Shown: positions 12,543-23,363, counted from the stretch's first letter. The stretch is 64,000 bases of DNA from Saturnia japonica (GCA_033032175.1 CM065321.1:17568501-17632500), one strand, 5' to 3'. Notes: a model not told the origin generated them from the letters alone. Translations and numbers: made by a program.

Positions 12543-13340
12543 CGCGGTAGCGGTTTGGGGGACGGGGGAGTGGATTTATTCACCTCCCTGCCTGGAGGGT
12601 AGGGGGGTACGCCGAATGAGTTTAACGGGCTATCCGAGCCCGGAGCAATGAGACCTGTGTGTCACGGTGTAATGAAACACAGGAAAAGGACCTATCGTTT
12701 CCCTAGGGGAGTCCCTAGCAGTCTCGTGGCAGAGGACGCAGGCCGGTATAAACCGTAGCTCCACCCAAATAACCACGAGGATGGATGGTAAGGATAGGAA
12801 GGGTTGGGTAGGAGACACTTGGGGCTTAACTATGCAAAAAGGCAAAGGCTAAGATTCCCAGGCCCGTCCGAGTTATTGTTTACCTCAGAAGGAGGTAACC
12901 GGAGAGTGCTCGGGTCACGCCCCGTTCGTCTTCGTTAACACCGCTAGGTATCCGACGAACGACCACTAAACCGTGGATTTGCGTGTCTTTGAAACAAGAT
13001 TCGCGCTGAAAAGCGCGTTTGTTGTCGTACTGAGAAGTACGGTTTTTTCGTGTGCACCGAAGTGCTACACGAAATGTGCGAGCGAAACGGCGCTATGCGC
13101 GCAACGAGTACCTAGATACTCGCTACACAACAATAACACCGACCTCGCTATAACACGCGGTATGAAAAGCTTAAAAAACTAGCTTAAAACTGTGTACTCT
13201 GAACCGGCAGGCCTAGGACCGGGTCCGTGGATCAGAGTAAACAAGTTCGTACACTAGTTCAAGCAGAGCGCGATAATTCAGAAAGCGATCGAGAGCGCAA
13301 GCGGACACGTCCGTTCACGTCAGCGGTCGAAATCGGAATC
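12543..13340 (-). other. 5' untranslated region of jockey-like copy 1
   Basis: About 800 bases between the element start and ORF1. The first ~60 bases (GATTCCGATTTCG... followed by GAACGGACGTGTCCG) align with the first bases of copy 2. Jockey-type elements carry their RNA polymerase II promoter inside this region; no TATA box is visible, which fits that known habit. Several short frames within it have no recognisable product. Confidence 0.7.
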
Positions 13341-13351
13341 ATTTACAATAT
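13341..13351. repeat. Target-site duplication of jockey-like copy 1, 5' side
   Basis: ATTTACAATAT, identical to 7307-7317. Joining the flanks across the element restores an open frame leading into the mariner remnant. Confidence 0.85.
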
Positions 13352-14124
13352 ATGACAGTATTTCATATAAATACATTCGTGTCTTATAAAAACAAAAAAA
13401 TAAAATTGTCCTTATGAGAAAAAATCTGTCATAATATACCTCCAGACTATAAACTATAATCATTCCAAATTTCATTAAATTAGGTCCAGTTTAAAGTTTT
13501 GAAAATTAGAAAATAAAGTAAATATAACATAATAATATTATGCATAAAACGATTCAGAATAATAAAGGAACCTAGTTAATCAGATGAATTTATTAATATT
13601 ATTTATATTTAGAACTTTCGTTTTGTCAATTGTACAATGAGCACTGGTATCCACTTGTGAGTTGGACCGCATGGTCGCGGCCACGGCCGGTGTGAGGCTA
13701 GAGGAGCCCAGGTGCGAAAGTTGGTCGCTTGTTTGACACTTTGTTGAATTTATTCCGTCGTGTAGCCGAGTGGACGTTTAAATTGCCCAAAGTGATATAC
13801 AGCGGGATCCTGTGCGGCCGAAACCGTGACGTGCACTGCGAGGGATGGTGGGGTGGGGCGGGGCGGGGCGGGGCGGCGCACCCGCCTTAATTGTGTCCTT
13901 TATTAGTTTTAACTTAATGAAGAAAATAAATAATTACGTTTCTTCGAATTACCCTATTTTGGGTTAGATATAAAACTATTTACATGCATTCATTTTATTT
14001 ACTTTTTTTGTCACTGGAAGTTCAAATAATATTACCACTCTAAAGGCAAACCGCTAATAAATTAGATTAGCGCTTCAACAATATCATTCATTTCTAATTT
14101 ATTTTTTAACTAAGGAATACAGTT
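13352..14124. other. Non-coding, with a GC-rich island
   Basis: The first ~150 bases contain sequence resembling a common insect dispersed repeat, but no second copy was found in this window. From about 13660 to 13880 the base composition rises and ends in a G-tract repeat, listed next. No coding frame. Confidence 0.45.
13850..13873 (+). repeat. (GGGGC)n G-tract with G-quadruplex potential
   Basis: Five consecutive four-G tracts separated by a single T or C. The spacing satisfies the usual four-tract G-quadruplex pattern on the plus strand. Whether it folds or acts in vivo is unknown. Confidence 0.75.
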
Positions 14125-14402
14125 TTTATTTTTTATTCATTTACTTGGATTTCTAACTCTATATTATGTAATATTGGTGTCGTTTTGCGTGATATAGTTT
14201 GGTTTTCGTGCATAAGTGAAGTGGACTATAAATATAAACTAAAAGCATGCATTCTGGGATCCCACAAACACAGGGAATTCTAACAAGGGATCCACAACCT
14301 TGTTAGTATACTAAGATCGTCATAAGACAGGCCACTATATTCACTTGATAATGGCAGTAATGGTCTTCAAGGACTAGTTGCCAAGTTAGGAAGAAGAAGA
14401 AG
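14125..14402 (+). repeat. Dispersed repeat family C, copy 1
   Basis: Matches 55567-55862 in reverse orientation over most of its length. Shared blocks include ATTTACTTGGATTT / AATATTGGTG / GTTTGGTTTT near one end and ATGGCAGTAATGGTCTTCAAGG / TTGCCAAGTTAGGAAGAAG at the other. It ends in a (GAA)n run. No coding frame. The class is unknown; the purine-rich tail could be a retroposon 3' tail. Confidence 0.7.
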
Positions 14403-14720
14403 AAGAACTAAGAATTACCTGCGTACTTTTAGTTTGTTTTAAAGTCTTGATGGCTTTAAGGTAGCATGTTCGGATACTGCATCGATCAACGTGGGTTGAA
14501 ACCTTAAAATAAACCTGAGATTTTGGTGAAGGAAAACATCGTGATGAAACATGACATGGTGTTATTTTTTTATAGTAACATGTCAAATTGTCTGTATTGT
14601 CCCTGATGATACCGTATTCCGGCCTGCATACATTTAACTGGTTATGCACAGGCTGATCCCGAAACCATAGAGCAACACGGGCCACTGCACCGGCTAACCG
14701 GAGGGGAGTGGCCATAGCGA
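14403..14720 (+). mobile_element. LINE/SINE 3' fragment (family E), copy 1
   Basis: Contains TTTTGGTGAAGGAAAACATC, a block common in the 3' parts of lepidopteran LINEs and SINEs (established knowledge, not verified here). Its last ~55 bases (GAGCAACACGGGCCAC... CCGGAGGGGAGTGGCCAT) match the minus strand of 15655-15740. The overlapping 109-codon minus-strand frame is not treated as a gene. Confidence 0.5.
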
Positions 14721-15104
14721 TTCTTCTCGATACAAAACTGTCTGTTGATTTTTGCGGGGGGAAATCTTCACCAACTGTCGATACACATTATCGATAAATT
14801 AGAGAAATCGGTTAGGGAAATAAGGTGAACAAGTGGACATTATAATATAGACTTTATTTATTACTAGTTCTTCCATATATCCCTTAGATTCGAATCTTTA
14901 GGAAACCTGAAATAAATAAGCAAATAATATGGTCGAAGTTCGAATTTAGTATTTTTAAAACATAATATATTAATACTCGTAAGTATTGTACTAAAATTAT
15001 TTAACTTAAGTAATGCAATTTTAGTAATAAGCTGTATTACATAAAGCTCATAATAAATGTTAAAAAATTAAACAAATCAAAAGTATTGAATGTATAGACT
15101 CATT

Positions 15105-15362
15105 TGTCGAAGCCTAGTGGTCGTAAGCGCGACTGCTATGAGCGAGGTCCTGGGTTCGATTCCCAGGTCGAGCAAAGTGTTATTGGGTTTTCCTATGAAA
15201 TTCTCAGTAGCAGCTCGGAGTTTGGTTTCGTGCTTGATTAATGGCAATAGGCTCGTCCCCTATTACATGGGACCTAAAAACATACTCGGCGAACTATGCT
15301 TGTACATTAGTACACCTCTGCCTAACCCTTCGGGGAATACAGGCGTGATGGTATGTATGTAC
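15105..15362 (+). mobile_element. tRNA-derived SINE
   Basis: A Pol III promoter is visible: A box AGCCTAGTGG at 15112-15121 (perfect to RGYNNARNGG) and B box GGTTCGATTCC at 15154-15164. The spacing is about 32 bases and the order is as in a tRNA. The head is followed by a non-tRNA body and a tail, CTCTGCCTAACCCTTCGGGG...GGCGTGATGGTATGTATG, that matches the 3' end of the LINE at 56740-57183. A SINE of this design is transcribed by RNA polymerase III and copied by a partner LINE recognising the shared tail. The 117-codon frame across it is a chance frame. Confidence 0.8.
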
Positions 15363-15654
15363 TGTGAGCGCTCTGTTTTGATAAACAAATCTAAAATAAT
15401 ACAACAATTTTATTGTAATTCTCTTAAGTTTTTGAAGAAGTAAATAGTAATAGCGTAATTAAAATTACTTAAATATGAAAGGTAACGCCATCTTTTTGTA
15501 AATTTGACGTAGCAGATTTCTTTTTGCACCAAAAAAATGAACAATTCGGCATTTACACAGGAAGTCGATTCAGCCGCGCAATTAGATTTAATCTAGTGAA
15601 CAGTCCGGTTGCAACTAGTTTTATTAGACACGTAGGACCGCGTGGACCTACACT

Positions 15655-15820
15655 TTGACAGTAGGGAACGTCTGTATATGGCTACTCTCCTCCGGTTCGC
15701 CGATGGCTCGTGTTGCTCTATGCCCGCATAACAAAAGCGAGTTACTATGACAGTCTTTTCACCACATGCATGGTGGTCGCGACCCGGTCGAGCAAAACAG
15801 CTTTACCACTCGGCTATTAC
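15655..15820 (-). mobile_element. tRNA-like SINE/LINE fragment (family E), copy 2
   Basis: The minus strand carries an A-box-like TAGCCGAGTGG (plus 15806-15816), then a degenerate B-box-like GGGTCGCGACC. About 40 bases further on it has the same GAGCAACACG...CCGGAGGAGAGTAGCCAT block as 14660-14716. The A-to-B spacing is shorter than normal, so a deletion or a false B box is likely. It is not a tRNA gene: no cloverleaf can be completed. Confidence 0.45.
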
Positions 15821-15844
15821 CATTTCCTGATTAGTTACTCAGCA

Positions 15845-17456
15845 GGGTGCACCACGAGCAAGTGAGGTTGTCTTGGACGTACCGATTCTAAAAACTCGAC
15901 ACCCCGATAGGGTAGGGCATTTTCTAAATGTCGTCTCGCTAGCTATCACTCTCAAATTGAAAATCTGTTGCGAAACTACTATAGATAGATATGTTCCTAC
16001 AGATGCACTTGAGAACCGATCTTTCTTTAGGTTTAGCATTTTACAGTATTGGTACGCATGGTCACTTATCAGCAAATGAGAATATGTTCAAACGTTGAAC
16101 CAAAAGTGTAAAAAATGTAATTTAGAGTGGTTTCTTGCATATAAACTACTAATAATTATAATACGTATAGTTTTAACAATAACTAGTGATCAAGTGAACA
16201 CATCAGTTTAGATAAATTGTTGTGTACACATATTATATTTAAATCTAAATGGATCGTCATATAATATCCATTAGAGCATTCACTTTCAATAATCAATCGG
16301 TTTTAAAATTAAAAATTCCTGTAAATATAGAAATCCCTTCAGCTGGATAACATGTTAAGAGTATGTTGCAAGTAGGAGAAGCGTCTAGACGTCTGCAATA
16401 CCTCATTATACGTATTATGTGCCTTAAGGGCTCGTGATGCGGGGCGGTGCGAGGAAGCGCGGGGCGGCGTCCGCCCAAACCGTACTTTTTAAATTACCGA
16501 CGTATTTTTTTACAAGCCAAGTAGTATGAATATGTGTAGGAATTTATGAAAAGTGTAAACTAAATCTCATTAAATTATACAACAAATGTTTGAAGGCGCG
16601 TTACAGGATGCATTCTATGGGATACAGTAACATATATAATGTTAATTTCTGGCCTCATTATACCAACAAATATTGAGTATTTTGTTTCTTAACACGTGTA
16701 CAAACCCTCTTATAGGTACTAGCATTCCACTCACGATAAAGTTTTGAAAAAAAAAAACGCAAAATTAAATATCTCATTAATTCTGTTGAAAAGTATCCAT
16801 ATCTAGTTTTAAATTAATTTGATCTTTTAGATATTATTTCACATGCAAACTTTGCGGCAAAGTTTGCAACGAAATACGTGTTTCATTAATTAAGCTGAAA
16901 ACTATTAATAACATGTTTCAAATGTATCTGACTCGCAAAATATTATTTCCCATTTGAACTTTGCTATCCATTTTCACCACCTTAGTCGTTGAATTAGGAG
17001 AAATACCTTTCAATCTAAAGTCAACCCTTCCTCAATAACAATAATAATAATAATAATCATAATCTCGGCCAGAATATGACAAAAATTTGGTAATAACGCC
17101 GGTATCTCGGCTAGAAGGTCAAAATGCAGTGGGTAAAACACCACACGTCGTTTAAAATATGTCAAAATGGGTAGGACAAGCACCTTGTTGAGCCAAACGG
17201 TGCTTGATTGATATGATGTATGAGGAGCTGATTGTTCTAGTATATACTTCAGTGCACTGAACCGGCGCCGGTTTACTTAATCTTGATAATTTGGTAGAAC
17301 TTTTTCACTGTTCTTGCAAGTCACAAGTTCACTACGTTGTCACAGAGCGAAAGAAGTAACCACAGACAATCGCTGTGATAGTGTAACCGTTTTCACTTTG
17401 AGCTAACTAACGTCACGTCCTTTTGGCGTAATCAAAAAGGTTAAAGTGGTTAAATG
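15845..17456. other. Non-coding, no gene seen
   Basis: AT-rich DNA with an (AAT)n run at about 17035-17058. Paralogous 70-80-codon frames on both strands at 15839-16079 lie antisense to one another without domain resemblance. The 3' part (17210-17456) may contain a very degenerate continuation of the LINE to the right, but I could not identify RT motifs. Confidence 0.45.
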
Positions 17457-19180
17457 TTAGCGATGTCTTGGCTTATCAAAACCCTTGATACTCACAGGTA
17501 GGCCAGCCTTAACATCAAACTTTTTTGTAACCTTCCAAAACTTTTGAAAATTATTGGCTTTACGATGAGAAGCTATAATATCATGCTTTATTTGTTCTTG
17601 ACACCTTTGGCACCACATAAATTTTCTTTTAAACACCCTTCGTGTAAGGCACATAGCATTATAAACATCACCAGATGTTGCTTTATTATGTCGTACCCAT
17701 AACTGATATTTAAACCTGAAGGTGAACCACGTAGGTGTCACGTAGGTGGGTGTCAAGTCCATCCGACAATACGATCTCGATGTCTACTTGTTCCAGTTTC
17801 CACATGACTCTGTACAGCGCCTTCTGACAAAATATCAACAATATTTGCGTACATCCTGTCAATAATTTACCTATGTTCAGCATTATTACAGTGTTTATTA
17901 CTACACAAACCGAATTCTTGAGGGTAATCAATTAACCTTAGTCTATTATAACAAACTTCATAATATACATTTATTTGATCACTATACCTCTCCCCCGAAA
18001 TAATTTGTTACGTGATGTGTTATGCACTAACAACGTTGATTTAATTTTATCTAACCGACACTCAACAAATATGGGAAAGTGAACAGACCAGAACACATCG
18101 TGCACTATTATGTATAGTGCATCAGTAACTATTAGCAAAGCTGACTGTGCGACGACAGTCACTTTGTCTAGCCATCGCCTGCAACCCTGCGCGTCAGTGA
18201 CAAAAGCTATCCTACTGTAATTCTAATTTTTCAATGTCGACACACTTCCACCTTCTAAATCTAAAAGTTCACAACAAAAAGACTCATTGGTAAGGACGTT
18301 GAAATCATCGAGAATCTAAACATTTTCAACATTATTAGCTTTGACAATAGTATTTATTTCATCTAGGCATTCAATGGATTCTGACAGGTTTTCACTCGAG
18401 TCATTCGGCATATATACGCTAAACACAATCTATACAATGAATAAAATTGAAGTGTCTGTGTGTAATGTGTCAAAATAACAGCTTTTTACTAAATGCATAT
18501 AAAAGTATATACGATGCCTATAACAAAAAACCCAATTTTAAAATTTTTGTCTGTCTGTCTCTTTGTTCCGGGTAGTGTTCGTAACGGTTGGACCAATTTT
18601 GACGGGAATTCTACTGGTAGATAGCTGATTGTATAGGAAGTAACTTAGGCTACTTTTATTTTAGAAAAAGAATTAGGGTTCCGCACAAATAAAAAAAAAC
18701 TGGTCATGGTGAATCTATTCGGGCGCTTAAATGGCTTACGATGAGTAAACCATAAGAGACAGTAAATTAATGTAATACTTAATTGTATAAAAGACCTACA
18801 AAAAGACTTTACGTCTATCTTCTAGGGAACACCCACAATAAGAATTTTTGTCTTTAAAATAGCCGGGAGCGGGGTAGCAAGATTCTCGCGGGCATTCTGT
18901 TGTCCACGTAAGCGAAGCCGCGGGTACAGATAGTTATAAATATATTCCCTAGCGACATCTTACCGATTCAAAGGCTCGCTTACGCTTGCGCCCTCCAAGT
19001 ATCACTGCTGATGTGTCTACGGCTGACTTCCCAGTGTACTCGAAATCATCATGCATTTGACCGAGGTAGGGTACGTCGTGTGGAAGCAGCCACGGTTCTT
19101 CGAGGGCAACTATGTCAGCCGACTCGCACAAGAGTTTAAGCGCCTCGGCAGACCGTTTCATAGCTAAATAATTGATTAAC
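17457..19180 (-). pseudogene. LINE apurinic-type endonuclease pseudogene, split by a Helitron-like insertion
   Basis: The minus strand reads an N-terminal endonuclease segment at about 19170-18960 (RSAEALKLLCESADIVALEE, then WLLPHDVPYL and YTGKSAVDTSA). It continues after the inserted repeat 18429-18934 as IVFSVYMPNDSSENL, NVENV, DDFNVL, SDA-like TDAQGCRRWLDK and WSVHFPIF. Then comes the linker (LRLIDYPQEFG, NAEHR, IVGW) and the RRVFKRKF..CQ.QEQIK region, ending in KAGLPVSIKG. These are the endonuclease and endonuclease-RT linker of a non-LTR retrotransposon. Catalytic positions are damaged: the QE(T/P) Glu appears as LEEP, GDFN is DDFN, and SDH is SVH. Stops and frameshifts are frequent. No RT domain follows to the left, so the copy is truncated. 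A CR1/L2-like clade is possible but unproven. Confidence 0.8.
18429..18934 (+). mobile_element. Helitron-like repeat, family B copy 1
   Basis: Starts TCTATACAATGAATAAAATT and ends GCCGCGGGTACAGATAGT. It shares long blocks with copies at 43051, 43899 and 52757 (minus), including GTCTGTCTGT, TTTGTTCCGGGTAGT, GGTTGGACC and TTAGGGTTCCGCAC. The 5' TC and the 3' end resembling CTAGT fit lepidopteran non-autonomous Helitrons (Lep1-like, by inference). It lies inside the LINE endonuclease pseudogene, whose reading resumes on both sides, so it inserted later. Confidence 0.7.
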
Positions 19181-20478
19181 AAACAAACAGAAAGAAAATA
19201 CAAAAAAACAAACAAAATACATCTGTATTTTAGATACAACTGCAATATTTTTTTTATAAAAACAGTTATAATATGATTTATACGTTAAGTACCCATTCGA
19301 GTTAGAGAGTGGTGAAGGGTTCGCGGAGCTGGTCGAACTCCCGCGGGAGCAATAAACAACATCACAGATCTTAACTTTACACCGGATGCTTGTTTTGTTT
19401 ACATTTTCTTTTATTTTGCACTCACATACTCTACCGTAGAGGAATTAAGTGTTCCTTCCTTGTTTGTTTAGACGTAAGTTTGCCTTAATCCTTTTAACTA
19501 ACAATATCAACAAATCTTTGAATTTCATAAATCTCATACTTAGGAGTCATTCATAATTTTACATTATATTTTTATATAGTTTTACCTTTCATAAATTTAA
19601 ATCCACTATCACGAATTATTTATTTGAACGCATTAGTTTTTACAACTACCAGCCAAAATACAAAAAAAAAAACATAAACAAATCGTCCATTCTCGATACT
19701 TTGTTGACTAAATGTATTATATTGGCAACCATCTTTTGTAGAAAATTTTCGTTTAAAAACTAAATAAAAATTTATTGCATTGAGCCCGATGTTGAATTCC
19801 CCCGCGTCTACGCTCTACTAATTTGAGACACAATCAGGAAAAGCGCAATATCTTGAGAGTGGTATTAAGGATCCCTCCTCCGGGACAAACATGCTTATGG
19901 AGCCGCCTGAACGCGCCTGAGCATTCACAATCTAATTTACCACACGAATATTACCGACGGTATTTATTCCCGGGCTCATTACATCCCGGGATCCAATCGC
20001 GGGGTACCGAACCCGTCGCTTGGTTCGTATTGGTCGTCGATTCCCTTGACTCCTCTCGGCGTTACAACATCCACATAAGATGACACGTTCCTCTATTAAA
20101 TCTGTACCGATAGTCAGATCTCGTAGAAATGGTGTTCTTTTATGATTCGATATTCGCTTTATTGGAGGGCTGTCGAAGATGTTCCGAGGCAATCGAGGTG
20201 TCACAAAATAGTTTTCTCGCTTCGTTTCGTTCACCTTCCTCTGTTTATTTTATAAATAAACGGATCGGTGTTCGTTTGCGCGTTAAATTTCCACGAGATT
20301 ATCAAATTTTACACAGATATTAAACTGAATATTTAATGTAATATATTTTTCATATACATATCTTTTATCTACAAAGTGAGCACACTCTAAAGATTATATC
20401 ATATGTCATATTATCTTACGAATAAAATATTATTAACTTTAAAATTGTCATAGGAAGATATAATGAAAGTAGTATTGA

Positions 20479-20555
20479 TGTAGGATGCGTCGTATGTAGC
20501 GAGATAGATGTCGCTATGTAGGATACGTTAGTTATGGCGAGGATAGGTGTCGCTA
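20479..20555 (+). repeat. Two-copy imperfect 38-39-bp tandem repeat
   Basis: TGTAGGATGCGTCGTATG... and TGTAGGATACGTTAGTTATG..., each closing with a TGTCGCTA block. Probably a small local duplication. Confidence 0.6.
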
Positions 20556-20630
20556 CAAACACAAATAAGACTAAGTTGTTAAAAAGATCTCGTCATAATA
20601 ATACATTAAGTCTAAAATAGTTATATAAGA

Positions 20631-20700
20631 ACTAGCTGACCCCTGTGCTAATATTTCGTACAATTTAGAATAGATTACTAATAGGTGACGCCTCCTACAT
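20631..20700 (-). mobile_element. Helitron-like 3' terminus fragment
   Basis: On the minus strand the end reads GGGTCAGCTAGT, the CAGCTAGT-type terminus also seen for family B and at 38562. Only the terminus is recognisable; the interior is diverged. Confidence 0.35.
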
Positions 20701-21442
20701 AATATGTTACTTGAATATATTTTCATAATGAATACCAACTTTTAATATATTTTTAAAGATATTCGATAAATAATATATGGAGATAGGAATGCAATTCAAT
20801 AGGATGCCTTGTAATCAACTAATTTATCGATAATGTGAATTTGAAACTATTACATAACCTTTGTTATATTAATTGCGGGAAATATGAAATTTAAAATGAT
20901 GTTTCAATCATCAATTGTGGTGAAGAATTAAAGTAGATAGGGCGTTGCCAGGAATAACACATTTCAGAAAAAATCATATATTTGATAGAGGGTAGGTAGG
21001 AATCTAGATAAATGGCAGTGTGTTAGGCAAATTCGAAAAATAATAAATAGACGCATTATATTATTTCTAAAAGAAATTTTAAAACGTTACAAATGTTGTT
21101 ATCAGCATGTTGTAACAAAAGGGATAGAAAATCACAGCGTAAGGCGGAAACTCTGTGGTCAAAAAAAGATAAAAGTTTCTTCTCGCTCACGCCGGTATCC
21201 AGTCGAACGTGAACTGATGGCAATTGCCCACTATTCACGAAAGAGCGTTAATGCCGTATCTGCATATAAAATATCATTGTATTTAGGTAAACTTGGAATG
21301 TAAAACATTATCTGAATACAAAACTTTGTAACAGTTGGAGCCGTTTGCTCACTTAATAGTATTAGATATTATATCTCAGATAACGAAGCCTAACAGCGCA
21401 ACGGTACGCTCCTAACAATAATTAGCTACGCACAACAAGTGT

Positions 21443-21468
21443 GGCGCGGCGCGGCGCGGCGCAGCGCC
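21443..21468 (+). repeat. (GGCGC)n GC-rich simple repeat
   Basis: Four to five copies of the GGCGC pentamer in an AT-rich setting. Similar pentamer runs occur at 29346, 39395, 58402 and 63652. Confidence 0.7.
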
Positions 21469-21557
21469 CAATCAAACCTCGGTCTCGGTACCACGGCGAA
21501 TACGTACTACGGTAAGCAGCAGGGAGCTGCAAACTAGTGTACGCAAGCTCAACTCAC

Positions 21558-21596
21558 TATACCATTTCCATTTCTTTATTTTCTCGATGACAGCTC
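21558..21596 (+). repeat. 39-bp inverted repeat, left arm
   Basis: Starts TATACCATTTCCATTTC and ends CGATGACAGCTC. Its reverse complement occurs at 22063-22101 with only two mismatches. The arms enclose about 470 bases with no coding frame. Confidence 0.85.
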
Positions 21597-22062
21597 CTAT
21601 GAAAACTTGAATGAGCGTCGTTTTTACATTATGTATGCATTATTTTATACAAATATGACGTTTACGCACGTACAAGGTTATACCAGAGTCGGAGAAACTG
21701 ATGGCGATGGAGCTATATTGATAGACGTAACACAATAACAGACCCGATATTTTTTTACAAAATGTAAGAAACTAAACTACTGCCAGATACTTTTGTACAA
21801 ATTTATTAACTAATATTATATTTCATTACAAGATGTTACACGTATTAATTCTTGATTGATAATGCCAACTTCTTCAAAATTTACCAAGCTGTTGTAAAAT
21901 ATGTAGGTATAGGTAGATACTCGACAGTAAAACGAAATAATTATAACGACAGGTAATCTTTATTTATTTATTTTAATAAAAGTCTGATGAATCGTCTTCG
22001 ACATCGACGTATGCAATCGATATCATTACTTATTTGGTCACAACACTACAACTATCAAATTA

Positions 22063-22101
22063 GAACTGTCATCGAGAAAATAAAGAAATGGAAATAGTAT
22101 A
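22063..22101 (-). repeat. 39-bp inverted repeat, right arm
   Basis: Pairs with 21558-21596. It directly abuts the 3' end of the LTR-like repeat (minus strand), so it may be a target or partner element of that repeat. Confidence 0.85.
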
Positions 22102-22103
22102 CG

Positions 22104-23095
22104 TGTGACCAACTCTGTTCACACCCGAACCTACCAGGCGTGAAGAGAGTGAAACAGAACAGCACACACGCAGTAAGGCGCCTACACGGAGGCGTGGCGC
22201 TGGCGTAGCTACGGATAACTAAGTGGACTGGGTCGCTGATGGGTTGAAGATTTCTTGAAGATAATAAAATATACGAACACCAAAATCAAGGCGCTGTATT
22301 CAATCTTCACGATGGCCGATTACAATAATTCTTAACACTATCCAGTGCTTCGATGTTTTGATACAGAGCTTCTTGCGAGTCTTCATAGTCTTGAGTCTTA
22401 TTTCCTGAGCGTTTGATACTCTGTGTGCCGGTTGGTCGCAACAGCCTGATATTTATACCGGTGTTGGAGCGGGACGGAACGATGGCGTCTATTCCCCTCC
22501 TACTCTAACATTTCCTAGTAATACGGCTTGTGGCGTGGCGCGTTGCGACTATTCTGTTATTATTATTATTACATACAATTCCACATAATTATCTAATATA
22601 TCATAAGATTCTTATTGGAATGTTACAAAACTTATTTAAATCTATTAAGAACATTAATATCTACCTAAATATACACAATAAAACATTATCGAATAGTAAA
22701 CTTCATAAATATTAAACTTTAAACATTACAACACAAAACGGCCTATAAACACGTTATGTATGAATTATAAATATTACAAACACGATAGAATTCACATATA
22801 AGCCTAACTATTCCTATAGAATCACAAACATTACACGTAACTGGTTTAAAAACAAAGATTATCAATGAAATATAGGTTCAGTAAATTTCTATGCTATTCT
22901 TACGAAATTATAAACTTTATTACTACGTGTTTACTATCTTTAAATACCTACATTTTATTTATTTAATACAGAAACAGGAAATCAACGATTGTTCATACGT
23001 AAATGCTTATTCCTTAAGCCTGGTAACTTATACCTACAATTATTTGTCCATGTTATTTCCTAAGCCATCACGCCTAGTCCTATGCGTCGCTAACA
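22104..23095 (-). mobile_element. LTR-like repeat family D, copy 1 (992 bp)
   Basis: Read on the minus strand it begins TGTTAGCGACGCATAGG and ends GAGTTGGTCACA, giving TG...CA ends. It aligns with the copy at 45639-46319 plus 52268-52569, which has nearly the same length (983 bp). Shared landmarks in order are the start block, an (AAT)n stretch, GACGCCATCG, a TATA box (GGTATAAATA here), CAGCGACCCAGTCCA, ACTGCGTGTGTG and CGGGTGTGAACAG. An internal TATA box in a TG...CA unit of 1 kb fits a solo long terminal repeat. No target duplication or internal retroviral-type genes were found, so the LTR assignment is an inference. Confidence 0.65.
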
Positions 23096-23363
23096 CAGTT
23101 GTTGCTAGTTCTTGATTATTTATACATAACAAATATTTATGCCTTTTCTTTCCAGTTATGTTGAGTGAAATGTATGTATTTTTATATGACTTATTACTGA
23201 AACGGAACAAACGCAATTACTGAATGCGAGATGTTGTGATACTCTTACGTACAGACTGATGTAATATATCAGTAACATAATTATTCGGCTGACATCACTG
23301 GTATCACTTACTGATATGTAATAAATTATACCTATTAGACATGCTTCGATATTTTGTTGTGAT

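Larger units (their letters stand above)
7318..13340 (-). mobile_element. Jockey-like non-LTR retrotransposon, copy 1 (6.0 kb)
   Basis: Full-length element on the minus strand, bounded by a perfect 11-bp target-site duplication. It begins GATTCCGATTTCG at 13340, carries about 0.8 kb of 5' untranslated sequence, ORF1 (10737-12542), a decayed ORF2 (7859-10744) and a 3' untranslated region, and ends in an interrupted poly-A at 7318-7337. The 5' start, the CTAAGGCTAACAGTGTAGTCA block before the tail and both ORFs align with copy 2 at 46320-52255, so the two are related subfamilies. It sits inside a mariner remnant. ORF1 is open but ORF2 has stops and frameshifts, so this copy cannot move by itself. 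Confidence 0.92.
19250..21557. other. Non-coding, with GC-rich island and short repeats
   Basis: A GC-richer stretch at 19820-20100 carries frames of 86 codons (+) and 100 codons (-) without recognisable domains. It could be a conserved non-coding element or a decayed exon; I cannot tell which. A Helitron-like 3' terminus on the minus strand (ACTAGCTGACCC at 20631) and a 38-base imperfect duplication are listed separately. Otherwise nothing is seen. Confidence 0.45.

Noticed and set aside
14386..14715. 109-codon minus-strand frame
   Set aside because: Lies in SINE/LINE 3' debris with a GAA run; composition and context indicate a chance frame.
15090..15443. 117-codon plus-strand frame
   Set aside because: It runs across the tRNA-derived SINE, including its A and B boxes; no protein resemblance.
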